Source of the DNA: Clostridiales bacterium
GTDB taxonomy: Bacteria > Bacillota > Clostridia > Christensenellales > QALW01
Length of the DNA: 8,009 nucleotides
Direction of reading: 5' to 3'
Assembly: GCA_018376855.1 (NCBI GenBank)
Contig: JAHAAN010000085.1
Span: 1-8,009 of the forward strand
Positions within the stretch are counted from its first letter, which is position 1; every line of letters begins with the position of its first letter. The translations under genes and the position numbers were made by a program. Below, one piece after another: positions 1 through 6,545 of this stretch. Below the pieces are notes generated by a model. It saw only the letters and a program-made list of their open reading frames with translations, did no database searches and was not told the origin of the DNA.

Positions 1-30
1 ATATCAAATAATCCTGACAAACTATCTAAA

Positions 31-70
31 AACAAAAAACGGAGCGGTCAAAGCCGTTCCGTTTTTTGTT
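31..70. terminator. Bidirectional rho-independent terminator ending the PBP operon
   Basis: The stem CGGAGCGG (40-47) pairs with CCGTTCCG (54-61) through one G-U pair, around a 6-nt loop. It is flanked by an A-run on the left and a T-run on the right, which extend the pairing to 31-70. Read on the minus strand, the stem is followed by TTTTTTGTT. It lies a few bases past the stop codon at 75, so it ends the transpeptidase/membrane-protein operon. The symmetry means it could also stop plus-strand transcription coming from outside the window. Confidence 0.9.
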
Positions 71-74
71 CTTA

Positions 75-770
75 TTAATGAGCTGTCACGTCAGAAAATT
101 CTATGCCGACCTGCTTGCCCTCATATGTTGCGGAATACTCAAACGTTGTGCCAACAACTGTCGCCTTGCCATTGCTGTCTATCTTGAGCTTGCACTTCGG
201 AAGCTTCGGGATATAAAGCTGTTTTGTTTCCCCAGGATAGTTGTTGTCATATATCTGAAGGATATATTTTCTGTGGCAATCAGAATCCTGAATAAGTCCG
301 ATAGCGTTCACTGTATGAGTATCGTCTATAGTTGTAACAACTGGTATGCCAAGGCTTAGCTGGTCTTCAAGCTTTTCAAAGCCCGGAAATAAAAGCTCGC
401 GTTCATATGCACGCCCCGCATCATCCACGGCTTCAAAAGAAAGACTGCTGCACATAACTCCGTTAACATACTGCTTTTCAGGTTTTTCACCCTGAAAAAC
501 CGCTTCATCGGCTGAATACAAACCGTTTTTTACCTCTCGCATCATTCTTCTGACACTGGTAAAGGGGCTAACAGAATAAATATACAACACACCAAGCATC
601 AAAACAGAAAGGATTCCGACTGCCATCGTAACCCAAAGCTTGCCCGGAACAGCATAACTGGCAATATACAATGCAGCTAACACTGCGGTCAAAAGCAAAA
701 ACACGATCAAGCGCACCGTAAGCTTACGCTTAATTTGGTTTTCATAATTCTCATCAAAAATTTCCTTCAT
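75..770 (-). CDS. Two-helix membrane protein of unknown function, downstream partner of the PBP
   Basis: I do not recognise a named family over the full 231 aa. Residues 1-18 are charged and probably cytoplasmic. Two hydrophobic segments follow at about 19-41 and 45-66, then a soluble domain of about 165 residues. Around residues 143-187 the pattern of a Pro-Val-Val strand, a His (T-H-T, His152), a hydrophobic strand and then YDNNYPGET resembles the C-terminal half of papain-like/C39-like peptidases, in which a His and an Asp/Asn in a YDPNYPG-like turn are active-site residues. I see no convincing catalytic Cys region, so it may be a degenerate, non-catalytic domain; this is inference. The start is supported by GAGGAGG about 6-12 nt upstream, overlapping the TAG stop of the PBP gene. 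The 15-nt gap implies co-transcription and probably translational coupling, so a role in cell-wall synthesis or in regulating the PBP is plausible but unproven. Confidence 0.85.
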   Translation of the reverse strand: MKEIFDENYENQIKRKLTVRLIVFLLLTAVLAALYIASYAVPGKLWVTMAVGILSVLMLGVLYIYSVSPFTSVRRMMREVKNGLYSADEAVFQGEKPEKQYVNGVMCSSLSFEAVDDAGRAYERELLFPGFEKLEDQLSLGIPVVTTIDDTHTVNAIGLIQDSDCHRKYILQIYDNNYPGETKQLYIPKLPKCKLKIDSNGKATVVGTTFEYSATYEGKQVGIEFSDVTAH

Positions 771-785
771 GATTTAAGCCCTCCT

Positions 786-2921
786 CTATGCTTGCTCCTC
801 TGTTTTTAAATGTGTGAAAATCGTTTTAAAAACACCTACTTTATTGCTTCCGCTCTGATCCTTAGGCGCATCCACACAAACTGCCGCCGCATAAGGTTTA
901 CAGCCAGATGTGCCGTACCCTACAAACCAGCCGATCTCATGCTCCTCATTTATTTGCGCAGTTCCTGTTTTTGCCGCAACCGTTACGCCCTTCACACGCG
1001 CCGACTTACCGGTTCCGTCCTGCATCACAAGCTCCAGGAAAGGCGTGATCGTATTGATCGTTGAAGCTTTGGCCACATTTTCCAAATATACCTTAGGCAC
1101 AGTGCTACTCTGCACCACATGACGCCCAAGCTCATCTGTCGTGTTAATGCTTTGAAGCACATAAGGCGTCATGACTGTTCCGGCATTGCCATACATACTG
1201 AAGGTGCTCAAAAGCTGAAGCGGCGTAATCAGCACCTCACCGTGCCCGCAGCAGGTGTCCGCCAGAAATTTCTGATTGCTTTTAAGGCGAGTATTCTCCT
1301 TTTCGTTGCTAATCTGAGACGCCTGCACCGAAAGATCGAACGGAATGGATTGCCCGAATCCAAACTTTTCTAAATAGGAAATGACTGTATCGGCGCCAAC
1401 CTCCATACCCAACCATCCGAAATAGATATTGTCGCTGAACACCAGCGCCCGTTTCATATCTAACGCGCCGTAGCTGGCGGAATTGATCATATGCTCACGA
1501 ATAATCATATGCGACCAATTACTTCCGGCCGGACACCAGCCGTCACGCTTATTATCCAGCCTCTTAATTTGATTTTCATACGGAAACGCCGTAGTAGCTC
1601 TAACCGTTCCGGATTCAAGACCGGCGATGGAGATCAGCGTTTTCATGGTGGAACCCGGCGGATAAAGCCCCTGCGTAGCACGGTTGAGCAGCGGCGCGTT
1701 CGGATTCGTTACCAACTGCTGCGCCTCTTTCTTCGCAGTCGGGGCGGCATAGATATTTAAATCAAAAGCCGGATAATTTTCTAACGCTTTGACAGCCCCC
1801 GTAACAGGATCGTTCACTACCGCACAGCCCGTGCTGCCGTTAAGCGGAAAAGTCTCTTTCATCTGCCGGTTAATGGCAAGCTGCAAATCGATATCAATCG
1901 TTAACACAATGTCCTGCCCTGGAACCGCCGGCTTGCTGTACAGCACCCGCTTATTAGAGGAGGTATCGCTGAGCAAATAGATTTCCAAGCCGTCCGTTCC
2001 GCGCAAAATATCATCATAGGTTCGTTCAATACCGATCCTGCCTACTCTTGTGGAGGAAGAAAGGTTCGCATATTTTTCATCAACCTTATCCTCTTCCGTT
2101 ACAGGCGTGGAATACCCGATCAAATGCGCTGCGGCATCGCCGTACACCGCATGGCGAATCGGCGTAATACTGCTGCGGTCCACTCGAACTCCCTCTACCT
2201 CCAGCGCTTTCTTTTCCTTTTCTTCAGAAAGCTCGCCCGGAACATAGGTCGCCAACACGCAGGTGTCCTGCCCCGAAGCTTTTACTTTATTTAACTTGTT
2301 AAACGTTTCCTCAACATCCAGCTGCAAAGCCTCCGAAACAGCTTCCGCAGTATGCCGAAGATCCCCCACCTTCAGCATGTTTGCATATACCGTAACTGCA
2401 TAGGTGTTTTTAACCAACACTTTATTATTGCAATCAAAGATCTCACCGCGCGCCGCGCGCAAGGTCCGATAACGGATAGAATCGTTCCAATCCATCGGCG
2501 CAACGATATTGGCAGGCGACCAGTTAAGCACATAAAAGCCGATTTTATTAAGAACCTCAAGAGAAGAATCAAACCGCAGCTCTCCATAGGCTTCGCTCCT
2601 GAGAATCAGGGTATATTCATACACGCAGCGCTCCTTTTCCTCATTGCGCGCTTTGCGCTCGATCTGCACGCTGCTGACCTTCAAAGTCTTATAAATCGTT
2701 TCATACTGCTCCGTCATGCTTTCCTGCGTAATCCTTGAAGCGACCTGTGGAGAACAAAGCGCATAGATCGCAGCATAATCACGTTCCTGCAGCGCCGCAA
2801 AAAAGGCGTCTGCTGTGATATCAAAGCTTTTATTCTGCGCACAGCCGCCCATAAGCAGCACAAAAGCCGCCGACAACGCAGCCACAGCTATATATATGTA
2901 TACACGGAGCGTTTTTTTCAT
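786..2921 (-). CDS. Class B penicillin-binding protein (transpeptidase), MecA/PbpC-like, lipoprotein-type N-terminus
   Basis: This is a peptidoglycan DD-transpeptidase that cross-links stem peptides on the outer face of the membrane. The 711-aa product has a hydrophobic N-terminal segment (about 8-26) ending in MGGC (Cys27), a likely lipobox. An NTF2-like MecA_N domain spans about 30-145. A dimerisation domain runs from about 155, beginning RGEIFDCNNKVLV and including HLIGYSTPV and GRIGIERTYDDILRG. The transpeptidase domain covers about 335-705. All three active-site motifs are present: S424-T-M-K427 (within PPGSTMK), S496-D-N498 and K651-T-G653. Length and domain order match the Bacillus subtilis PbpC / staphylococcal PBP2a group. 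Members of that group can have low beta-lactam affinity, but affinity cannot be read from the sequence, and the KTG box is canonical here. The start has GGAAGGAAG a few bases upstream. The gene is first in its operon and divergent from the shell-protein gene. The family is certain; the paralogue name is not. Confidence 0.96.
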   Translation of the reverse strand: MKKTLRVYIYIAVAALSAAFVLLMGGCAQNKSFDITADAFFAALQERDYAAIYALCSPQVASRITQESMTEQYETIYKTLKVSSVQIERKARNEEKERCVYEYTLILRSEAYGELRFDSSLEVLNKIGFYVLNWSPANIVAPMDWNDSIRYRTLRAARGEIFDCNNKVLVKNTYAVTVYANMLKVGDLRHTAEAVSEALQLDVEETFNKLNKVKASGQDTCVLATYVPGELSEEKEKKALEVEGVRVDRSSITPIRHAVYGDAAAHLIGYSTPVTEEDKVDEKYANLSSSTRVGRIGIERTYDDILRGTDGLEIYLLSDTSSNKRVLYSKPAVPGQDIVLTIDIDLQLAINRQMKETFPLNGSTGCAVVNDPVTGAVKALENYPAFDLNIYAAPTAKKEAQQLVTNPNAPLLNRATQGLYPPGSTMKTLISIAGLESGTVRATTAFPYENQIKRLDNKRDGWCPAGSNWSHMIIREHMINSASYGALDMKRALVFSDNIYFGWLGMEVGADTVISYLEKFGFGQSIPFDLSVQASQISNEKENTRLKSNQKFLADTCCGHGEVLITPLQLLSTFSMYGNAGTVMTPYVLQSINTTDELGRHVVQSSTVPKVYLENVAKASTINTITPFLELVMQDGTGKSARVKGVTVAAKTGTAQINEEHEIGWFVGYGTSGCKPYAAAVCVDAPKDQSGSNKVGVFKTIFTHLKTEEQA

Positions 2922-2959
2922 GTTTTCTTCCTTCCGCAGATTCGTTATTTACTTGTTTT

Positions 2960-2988
2960 ATTTTACATCAAAGCCGGCTGCTTGTCCA
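2960..2988 (-). promoter_or_regulatory. Sigma-A-type promoter of the PBP operon
   Basis: On the minus strand, TGGACA (2988-2983, 5/6 to consensus) and TAAAAT (2965-2960, 5/6) are separated by exactly 17 nt. Transcription would begin around 2953, giving a leader of about 30 nt to the ATG at 2921. This comes from consensus matching only. Confidence 0.65.
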
Positions 2989-3053
2989 CACTGTTTGCAA
3001 AAAGGCAAAGGAAATTTACAAAAAATTTATTCTGCCGCACATCTGAACACTGC

Positions 3054-3082
3054 TTGACGAAAATTACGGAAACGTATAAAAT
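3054..3082 (+). promoter_or_regulatory. Sigma-A-type promoter of the shell-protein gene
   Basis: TTGACG (3054-3059) and TAAAAT (3077-3082) are separated by 17 nt. A short palindrome, TACG-GAAA-CGTA (3065-3076), sits in the spacer and could be an operator, but at 4 bp per arm it may be chance. The ribosome site AGAGGAGGG (3097-3105) lies 7-8 nt before the ATG, predicting efficient translation. Confidence 0.7.
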
Positions 3083-3112
3083 AAATCAAAGCACAAAGAG
3101 GAGGGCGGTTTT

Positions 3113-3805
3113 ATGGCGCTTGATATGCCGGAGTTTATAGGAACTTCTGTTTTAGACACCATCGGGCTTGTAATCGCCAACATTTCGCCGGCGCTCGCCG
3201 CGCAGGAACCGCATTTTGCGGAATATCGCTCTCTGGGACTTCTAAGTTCACGTACCGGCGCTGCAGGGCAAATTCTTGCCATTGACCAAGCGATCAAAGA
3301 AACCAGCGCTGCTCTTCTTACTGCCGAGCTTCCGCGCGACACGAAAGGCTGGGGTGGGCACGGAAACTATATTGTAATCGGCTCCAAGGACGTTTCCGAT
3401 GCGCGCGCCTGCATAACACGCGCACTGGAGCTTGTCAGCCGCAACGCCGGAGAAGTGCACATCAGCAGCGCCGGCCATTTGGAATTCGGCTATACAGCCT
3501 CTGCCAGCGCGGCCGTACACACTGTCTTCGGAGCGCCTATCGGCCCGGCATTTGGCTTCCTTGCCGGCTCTCCCGCCGCAATCGGTCTTGTTATGGCAGA
3601 CATCGCCTGCAAACGTGCGGAAATTGAGGTCTGCACATATATGACTCCGAATCAAGGCACCAGCCATTCCAACGAAGTGATCCTTGCTTTTTACGGAAGC
3701 GCCTCCGCCGTATTAGACGCTTTAAAAGCTGCAAAAAACGCCGGACTTACACTTTTATGTGCCATGGGCGACGAGCCTGCCGCACAGGGAATTCCTTATA
3801 TTTAA
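3113..3805 (+). CDS. pduB: Tandem-domain bacterial microcompartment shell protein, PduB'/EtuB-like (BMC-T)
   Basis: The 230-aa product is a trimer-forming shell protein with two BMC domains (about 10-110 and 125-225) that would make a pseudo-hexameric facet tile. The match to PduB is clear by recall of that family: EFIGTSVLDTIGLVIAN, YRSLGLLSSRTGA, ELPRDTKGWGGHG, SAGHLEFGYTASAS, FGAPIGPAFG and GTSHSNE occur in the same order. The length and start correspond to PduB', the short internal-start form of Salmonella PduB, and lack the N-terminal extension reported to tie the shell to the enzyme core. The start is fixed by the strong RBS and promoter directly upstream, so the extension is not simply missed. 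Neighbours are a divergent PBP operon and a surface protein; no diol dehydratase, aldehyde dehydrogenase or hexameric shell gene is in view. The symbol pduB reflects homology, not proof of a propanediol pathway. It could equally be the EtuB-type shell protein of another compartment. Confidence 0.93.
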   Translation: MALDMPEFIGTSVLDTIGLVIANISPALAAQEPHFAEYRSLGLLSSRTGAAGQILAIDQAIKETSAALLTAELPRDTKGWGGHGNYIVIGSKDVSDARACITRALELVSRNAGEVHISSAGHLEFGYTASASAAVHTVFGAPIGPAFGFLAGSPAAIGLVMADIACKRAEIEVCTYMTPNQGTSHSNEVILAFYGSASAVLDALKAAKNAGLTLLCAMGDEPAAQGIPYI

Positions 3806-4036
3806 GCTCTGATATTTATATACTCGAAATATCATAGGATTTTATCAAAAATCAAATTTCTCACAACACTTCTTGTTGAATCTACATTGCTGCTCATGGT
3901 TTCGGCACAGTTTGGGTTCCCCCATTTTTTCTAAGATCACACAAAAAATATACCCTTTTAAATAATTTTTATATTGATTTTCAAAACATTGCATGATACA
4001 ATAATATAAATCTTTGTAAAAAGGAGTATAGGAATA
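3806..4036. other. AT-rich intergenic region between shell-protein and surface-protein genes
   Basis: No convincing gene lies here. GATATTT (3811-3817) pairs with AAATATC (3827-3833), but the stem is all-AT and lacks a proper T-run. A TGGG/CCCA stem followed by TTTTTT near 3909-3927 could act as a weak terminator for the shell gene. The right end holds the promoter and RBS (AAGGAG, 4021-4026) of the next gene. Confidence 0.5.
3974..4002 (+). promoter_or_regulatory. Extended -10 promoter of the surface-protein gene
   Basis: TTGATT (3974-3979) and TACAAT (3997-4002) are 17 nt apart, and TGA immediately precedes the -10 hexamer (3994-3996), making an extended -10. The predicted start near 4009 leaves a short leader containing AAGGAG 10 nt before the ATG at 4037. 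Confidence 0.72.
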
Positions 4037-5830
4037 ATGAAAATGAAGAAGTTTATTGTTGCTGTGCTGGCCATTGCAATGGTCAGCATGATAAGTTTGG
4101 TTGCATTTGCTGCATATCCGACTGCCGATAATGGCGATAAATGGATTGAAAATGCTACAACTAACGCAGACGGTTCTGTTACATTCACCATCAGCGAAAA
4201 CGAATTTGTAAATATGTATGCTCCAAATGGTTACCATTTCGCTGTATTTGACCAAAAACCGAGCGTAGAAGAAGAAGGCGATAAAGGTTTTTGGGAGCAC
4301 TATAACGGAACCGGCGCCGTGTTTCTGAACGCTCAGGCAAGCGGAACAACACAAACAGTACCAAATAATATCTTTGAAAAAGGTAAAACCTACTATGTTG
4401 CGCTTTGCGGATTGGACGTCAGCAAACCTTACAACTGGATTTGGTCTACGAAGCTTTTTAGCTTTACCTATACTGGAGAAATTAAGGTAAGCGACGCACA
4501 ATCGCTTGTGGATGCCATTGCCGACGGCAACACGATTGTTTTGAATGCCAACCTAACGCAAAGCATTACGATTCCCGATGGCGTTTCCGTAACTTTGGAT
4601 TTAAACGGCCATACGCTGACCAACACGGCAAATCAGCATACAATCACGAATAACGGGGTTCTGACCATTCTTGATAACAGCCAAGTCAAAAACGGCGCTG
4701 TAGATAATGTATCTCATGCAAGAGCAGCAGTATACAACAGCCCCACGGGAACTGCTAAGCTTTTGAGCGGCAGCTTTACAAGAAGCGAGGAAAAAGGCAC
4801 TTTTGAGCCTTACTCTTCTAACAACAATTCTTTTTACACCATTCAAAATCAAGGAGTCATGGCCATCGGCGAAGCTGATAACAGCACGATCAATATTAAA
4901 GCAAACGGCGGATATTCCAGCCTGATTGCAAACGGTTATTCCGACGGAAGCAAAAAAGCCCCTGATGCAGCAACGCCTACCTTAACGATCAATGGCGGTT
5001 CCTTCAGCGGCGGCATCAACACTGTGAAAAATGATGAAACAGGCGTATTGGTTATAAACGACGGTACATTTAACAATTACGCGCAGCACTCCATAATGAA
5101 CTGGAATATCGGCGTCATAAACGGCGGTACATTTAATGCTGAAAACACTCCTGTGCTTTATAACGGAGTTTACGGCAGCTATGCAGTGGGCGATTTAAGC
5201 ATTATCGGCGGTATCTTTAAAGCTGGAACGGCTAATATTTTTGCAAATGATGCTTATTCTGCTCCCGCAAAGGTTTCCGGCGGTGAATTTTCGGCTGAAG
5301 TTCCGGCTTCCTATATTGTTGCCGGCATGACTTCCGCATCTCTTACCACAGCGGACGCTACAACCTATTATATTGGAACTGCTCAAACTGTTTCGGAAAT
5401 ATTAGCAGAAAAAGCTGCAAACGGCGATACGATTACCGTTCAACAAGGTGATGCTGATTTAAGCAATGTAACAAACAATGTAACTATTGAAAACAAAGGC
5501 GACGGTAGCGTAACCGTAAATGGTTCTGCTCTTGAAAATGGGAGCAGCATAGTAACACATAAGCACAACGCACAGGCGGTTGCTGCGAAAAAGCCCACTG
5601 CCACAGAGGATGGCAATATTGCTTATTGGCATTGTGCAGATTGCAATAAATATTTCAGCGATGAAGCTCTTACCACAGAAATCGAATTAAAGGATACGGT
5701 TATTCCTGCAACAGGCGAGATAAAGCCGACAAATGATACCGCGCTTACACTTTCTTTCTCTCTGCTTGCAACCTCCGGATTGCTTGTTGCATATTTCTGC
5801 AAAAGGAAAAAAACCGGCGTTTCTATTTAA
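4037..5830 (+). CDS. Secreted, probably sortase-anchored beta-helix surface protein
   Basis: The 597-aa protein begins with a classical signal peptide: a KMKK basic start, a hydrophobic core, and probable cleavage after A-F-A at about residue 25. Residues 27-147 form an aromatic-rich domain I do not recognise. Residues about 150-430 look like a right-handed beta-helix (pectin-lyase-like fold), with a SLVDAIADGNTIVLNANLT opening and degenerate rungs such as LTINGGSFSGG, LVINDGTFNNY, GVINGGTFNAE, LSIIGGIFKAG and KVSGGEFSAE. I see no lyase active site, so adhesion or a structural role is more likely than catalysis. After a linker there is a module (about 506-555) with H-K-H and YWHCADCNKYFSD, a possible metal-binding CxxC unit found in many gut Firmicutes surface proteins. 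The C-terminus is IPATGE (556-561), a hydrophobic segment (about 568-587) and CKRKK, consistent with a cell-wall sorting signal. It has its own promoter, and its end is separated from the convergent alkD operon by an IS200 element. Confidence 0.9.
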   Translation: MKMKKFIVAVLAIAMVSMISLVAFAAYPTADNGDKWIENATTNADGSVTFTISENEFVNMYAPNGYHFAVFDQKPSVEEEGDKGFWEHYNGTGAVFLNAQASGTTQTVPNNIFEKGKTYYVALCGLDVSKPYNWIWSTKLFSFTYTGEIKVSDAQSLVDAIADGNTIVLNANLTQSITIPDGVSVTLDLNGHTLTNTANQHTITNNGVLTILDNSQVKNGAVDNVSHARAAVYNSPTGTAKLLSGSFTRSEEKGTFEPYSSNNNSFYTIQNQGVMAIGEADNSTINIKANGGYSSLIANGYSDGSKKAPDAATPTLTINGGSFSGGINTVKNDETGVLVINDGTFNNYAQHSIMNWNIGVINGGTFNAENTPVLYNGVYGSYAVGDLSIIGGIFKAGTANIFANDAYSAPAKVSGGEFSAEVPASYIVAGMTSASLTTADATTYYIGTAQTVSEILAEKAANGDTITVQQGDADLSNVTNNVTIENKGDGSVTVNGSALENGSSIVTHKHNAQAVAAKKPTATEDGNIAYWHCADCNKYFSDEALTTEIELKDTVIPATGEIKPTNDTALTLSFSLLATSGLLVAYFCKRKKTGVSI

Positions 5831-5849
5831 TAATTTCCTATTAAATCAT

Positions 5850-5871
5850 AACTACCGGCCGCACCGGTAGT
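5850..5871 (-). repeat. Right-end subterminal hairpin of the IS200 element
   Basis: ACTACCGG (5851-5858) and CCGGTAGT (5864-5871) form a perfect 8-bp stem with a 5-nt loop. Neither strand has a T-run after it, so it is not a terminator. It matches the left-end hairpin at 16 of 22 positions in the same orientation, as expected for TnpA recognition structures. Confidence 0.7.
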
Positions 5872-5902
5872 ATGCACCGCCCCCTTTTAGGGCATCAGAC
5901 CG

Positions 5903-5922
5903 GCCGTGCCTATAGGCTCGGC
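5903..5922. repeat. Imperfect hairpin within the IS200 right-end region
   Basis: GCCG-T-GCC pairs with GGC-T-CGGC around TATA, giving a 7-8 bp stem with one T-T mismatch. It overlaps a second possible stem, GGCAAA (5920-5925) with TTTGCC (5929-5934), so the two are mutually exclusive. It lies in the untranslated stretch after the transposase stop, and its role is unknown. Confidence 0.5.
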
Positions 5923-5956
5923 AAAAGATTTGCCAACCGCAACTCTTTCACCGGCT

Positions 5957-5976
5957 GCCCCTAAAGGGGCTTTTTA
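5957..5976 (+). terminator. Rho-independent terminator carried by the IS200 element, facing plus-strand transcription
   Basis: GCCCC (5957-5961), a TAAA loop and GGGGC (5966-5970) are followed directly by TTTTTAT on the plus strand. It would stop transcripts of the upstream surface-protein gene before they run antisense through the transposase. It overlaps the transposase reading-frame end at 5974. Confidence 0.75.
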
Positions 5977-6450
5977 TTTGCCTTCTTTTACCTGCTGGCC
6001 CGTAAACGGGTTCATGTACTCCACCAATGACATTTCGTCGTATGATATGTCTTCCTGCAACTGATTTCTTATGTATTCTGCTATTGCTTTCTTATTTCTA
6101 CCTACCGTATCTACTTAATATCCTCTACACCAAAATTCTCGATTCCCGTACTTATATTTCATATTCGCATATTTCTCAAAGCTCATTAAACTGCTTTTTC
6201 CTTCGAGATATCCCATTATTTGTAATACACTACACTTAGGCGGTATAGATACGAGCATATGTATGTGATCTTTGCAGGCTTCCGCTTCCAATATTTCTAC
6301 CTGCTTATATTCACATAATTTTCTAAGCTTTACTCCTATATCTGCCTTTATCTTTCCATAAATCACTTGTCCGCCATATTGGGGTGCAAATACTATGTGA
6401 TCTTTGCAATTCCATTTCGTGTGTGCTAAACTATCTGTGTCAAGTTTCAT
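5974..6450 (-). pseudogene. tnpA: IS200-type Y1 transposase (TnpA) with one premature stop codon
   Basis: This is a single-strand DNA transposase of the HUH/Y1 (Y1_Tnp) family. The intact frame runs from the ATG at 6450 to the TAA at 5974 and would encode 158 codons, normal for IS200. An in-frame TAA at 6115-6117 (codon 112) ends translation after FWCRGY. Read through, the frame continues as VDTVGRNKKAIAEYIRNQ and ends PFTGQQVKEGK, so only one base change (TAC or TAT to TAA) separates it from the family consensus GYYVDTVGRNK. The HUH motif D-H-I-H (residues 61-64) is upstream of the stop. The likely catalytic tyrosine, Tyr126 in EYIRNQ, is downstream, so the 111-aa product cannot cleave DNA. 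Otherwise the frame shows no indels and few odd residues (GG where RR or RK is usual near residue 26), suggesting recent inactivation. The start has GAAGGAGGA 8 nt upstream, buried in a hairpin. Confidence 0.92.
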
Positions 6451-6457
6451 ACTTGAT

Positions 6458-6513
6458 TCCTCCTTCGTCTTTTTGCGGTTGGCAAACCCTCTTCTATTTT
6501 AGACGAAGGAGGA
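6458..6513 (-). promoter_or_regulatory. Leader hairpin sequestering the transposase ribosome-binding site
   Basis: AGACGAAGGAGGA (minus strand, 6470-6458) contains the tnpA Shine-Dalgarno sequence and pairs perfectly over 13 bp with TCCTCCTTCGTCT (6513-6501) upstream in the same transcript. The roughly 30-nt loop is 6471-6500. In Salmonella IS200 a comparable leader stem hides the tnpA RBS and keeps transposition very low; the same role here is inferred from structure and position. Confidence 0.8.
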
Positions 6514-6545
6514 TATTTTTTCTACTCATAGCTAAAGCTTTTTGG

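Noticed and set aside
2352..2738. A 128-codon plus-strand frame inside the PBP gene
   Set aside because: It is antisense to the MecA_N and dimerisation domains, with no start signal and no recognisable product.
786..2921. Calling the PBP mecA or a proven resistance determinant
   Set aside because: Domain layout matches the MecA/PbpC group, but many susceptible Clostridia carry such proteins and drug affinity cannot be inferred from the sequence.
3248..3667. A 139-codon minus-strand frame inside the shell-protein gene
   Set aside because: The plus-strand frame has clear BMC-T homology, a promoter and an RBS; the antisense frame has none of these.
3811..3833. An inverted repeat GATATTT/AAATATC after the shell-protein stop, as a terminator
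   Set aside because: The stem is only 7 bp of nearly all A-T pairs and is not followed by a T-run; it is too weak to call.
3872..3935. Short minus-strand frames of about 20-26 codons between the shell and surface genes, possibly a gene remnant
   Set aside because: No ribosome site, no recognisable family and no longer flanking homology in either frame.
3845..4501. A 218-codon open frame on the minus strand
   Set aside because: It lies antisense to the signal peptide and first domain of the surface-protein gene, has no ribosome site, and its Cys-rich translation matches no family I recognise.
5850..5871. Reading the 8-bp hairpin after the surface-protein gene as its terminator
   Set aside because: No T-run follows on either strand, and it matches the hairpin at the other IS end.
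6115..6117. Stop-codon reassignment or programmed readthrough in the transposase
   Set aside because: The gene at 4037-5830 and the full-length transposase frame itself also end at TAA in this window, and no readthrough context is visible; a point mutation is the simpler explanation.
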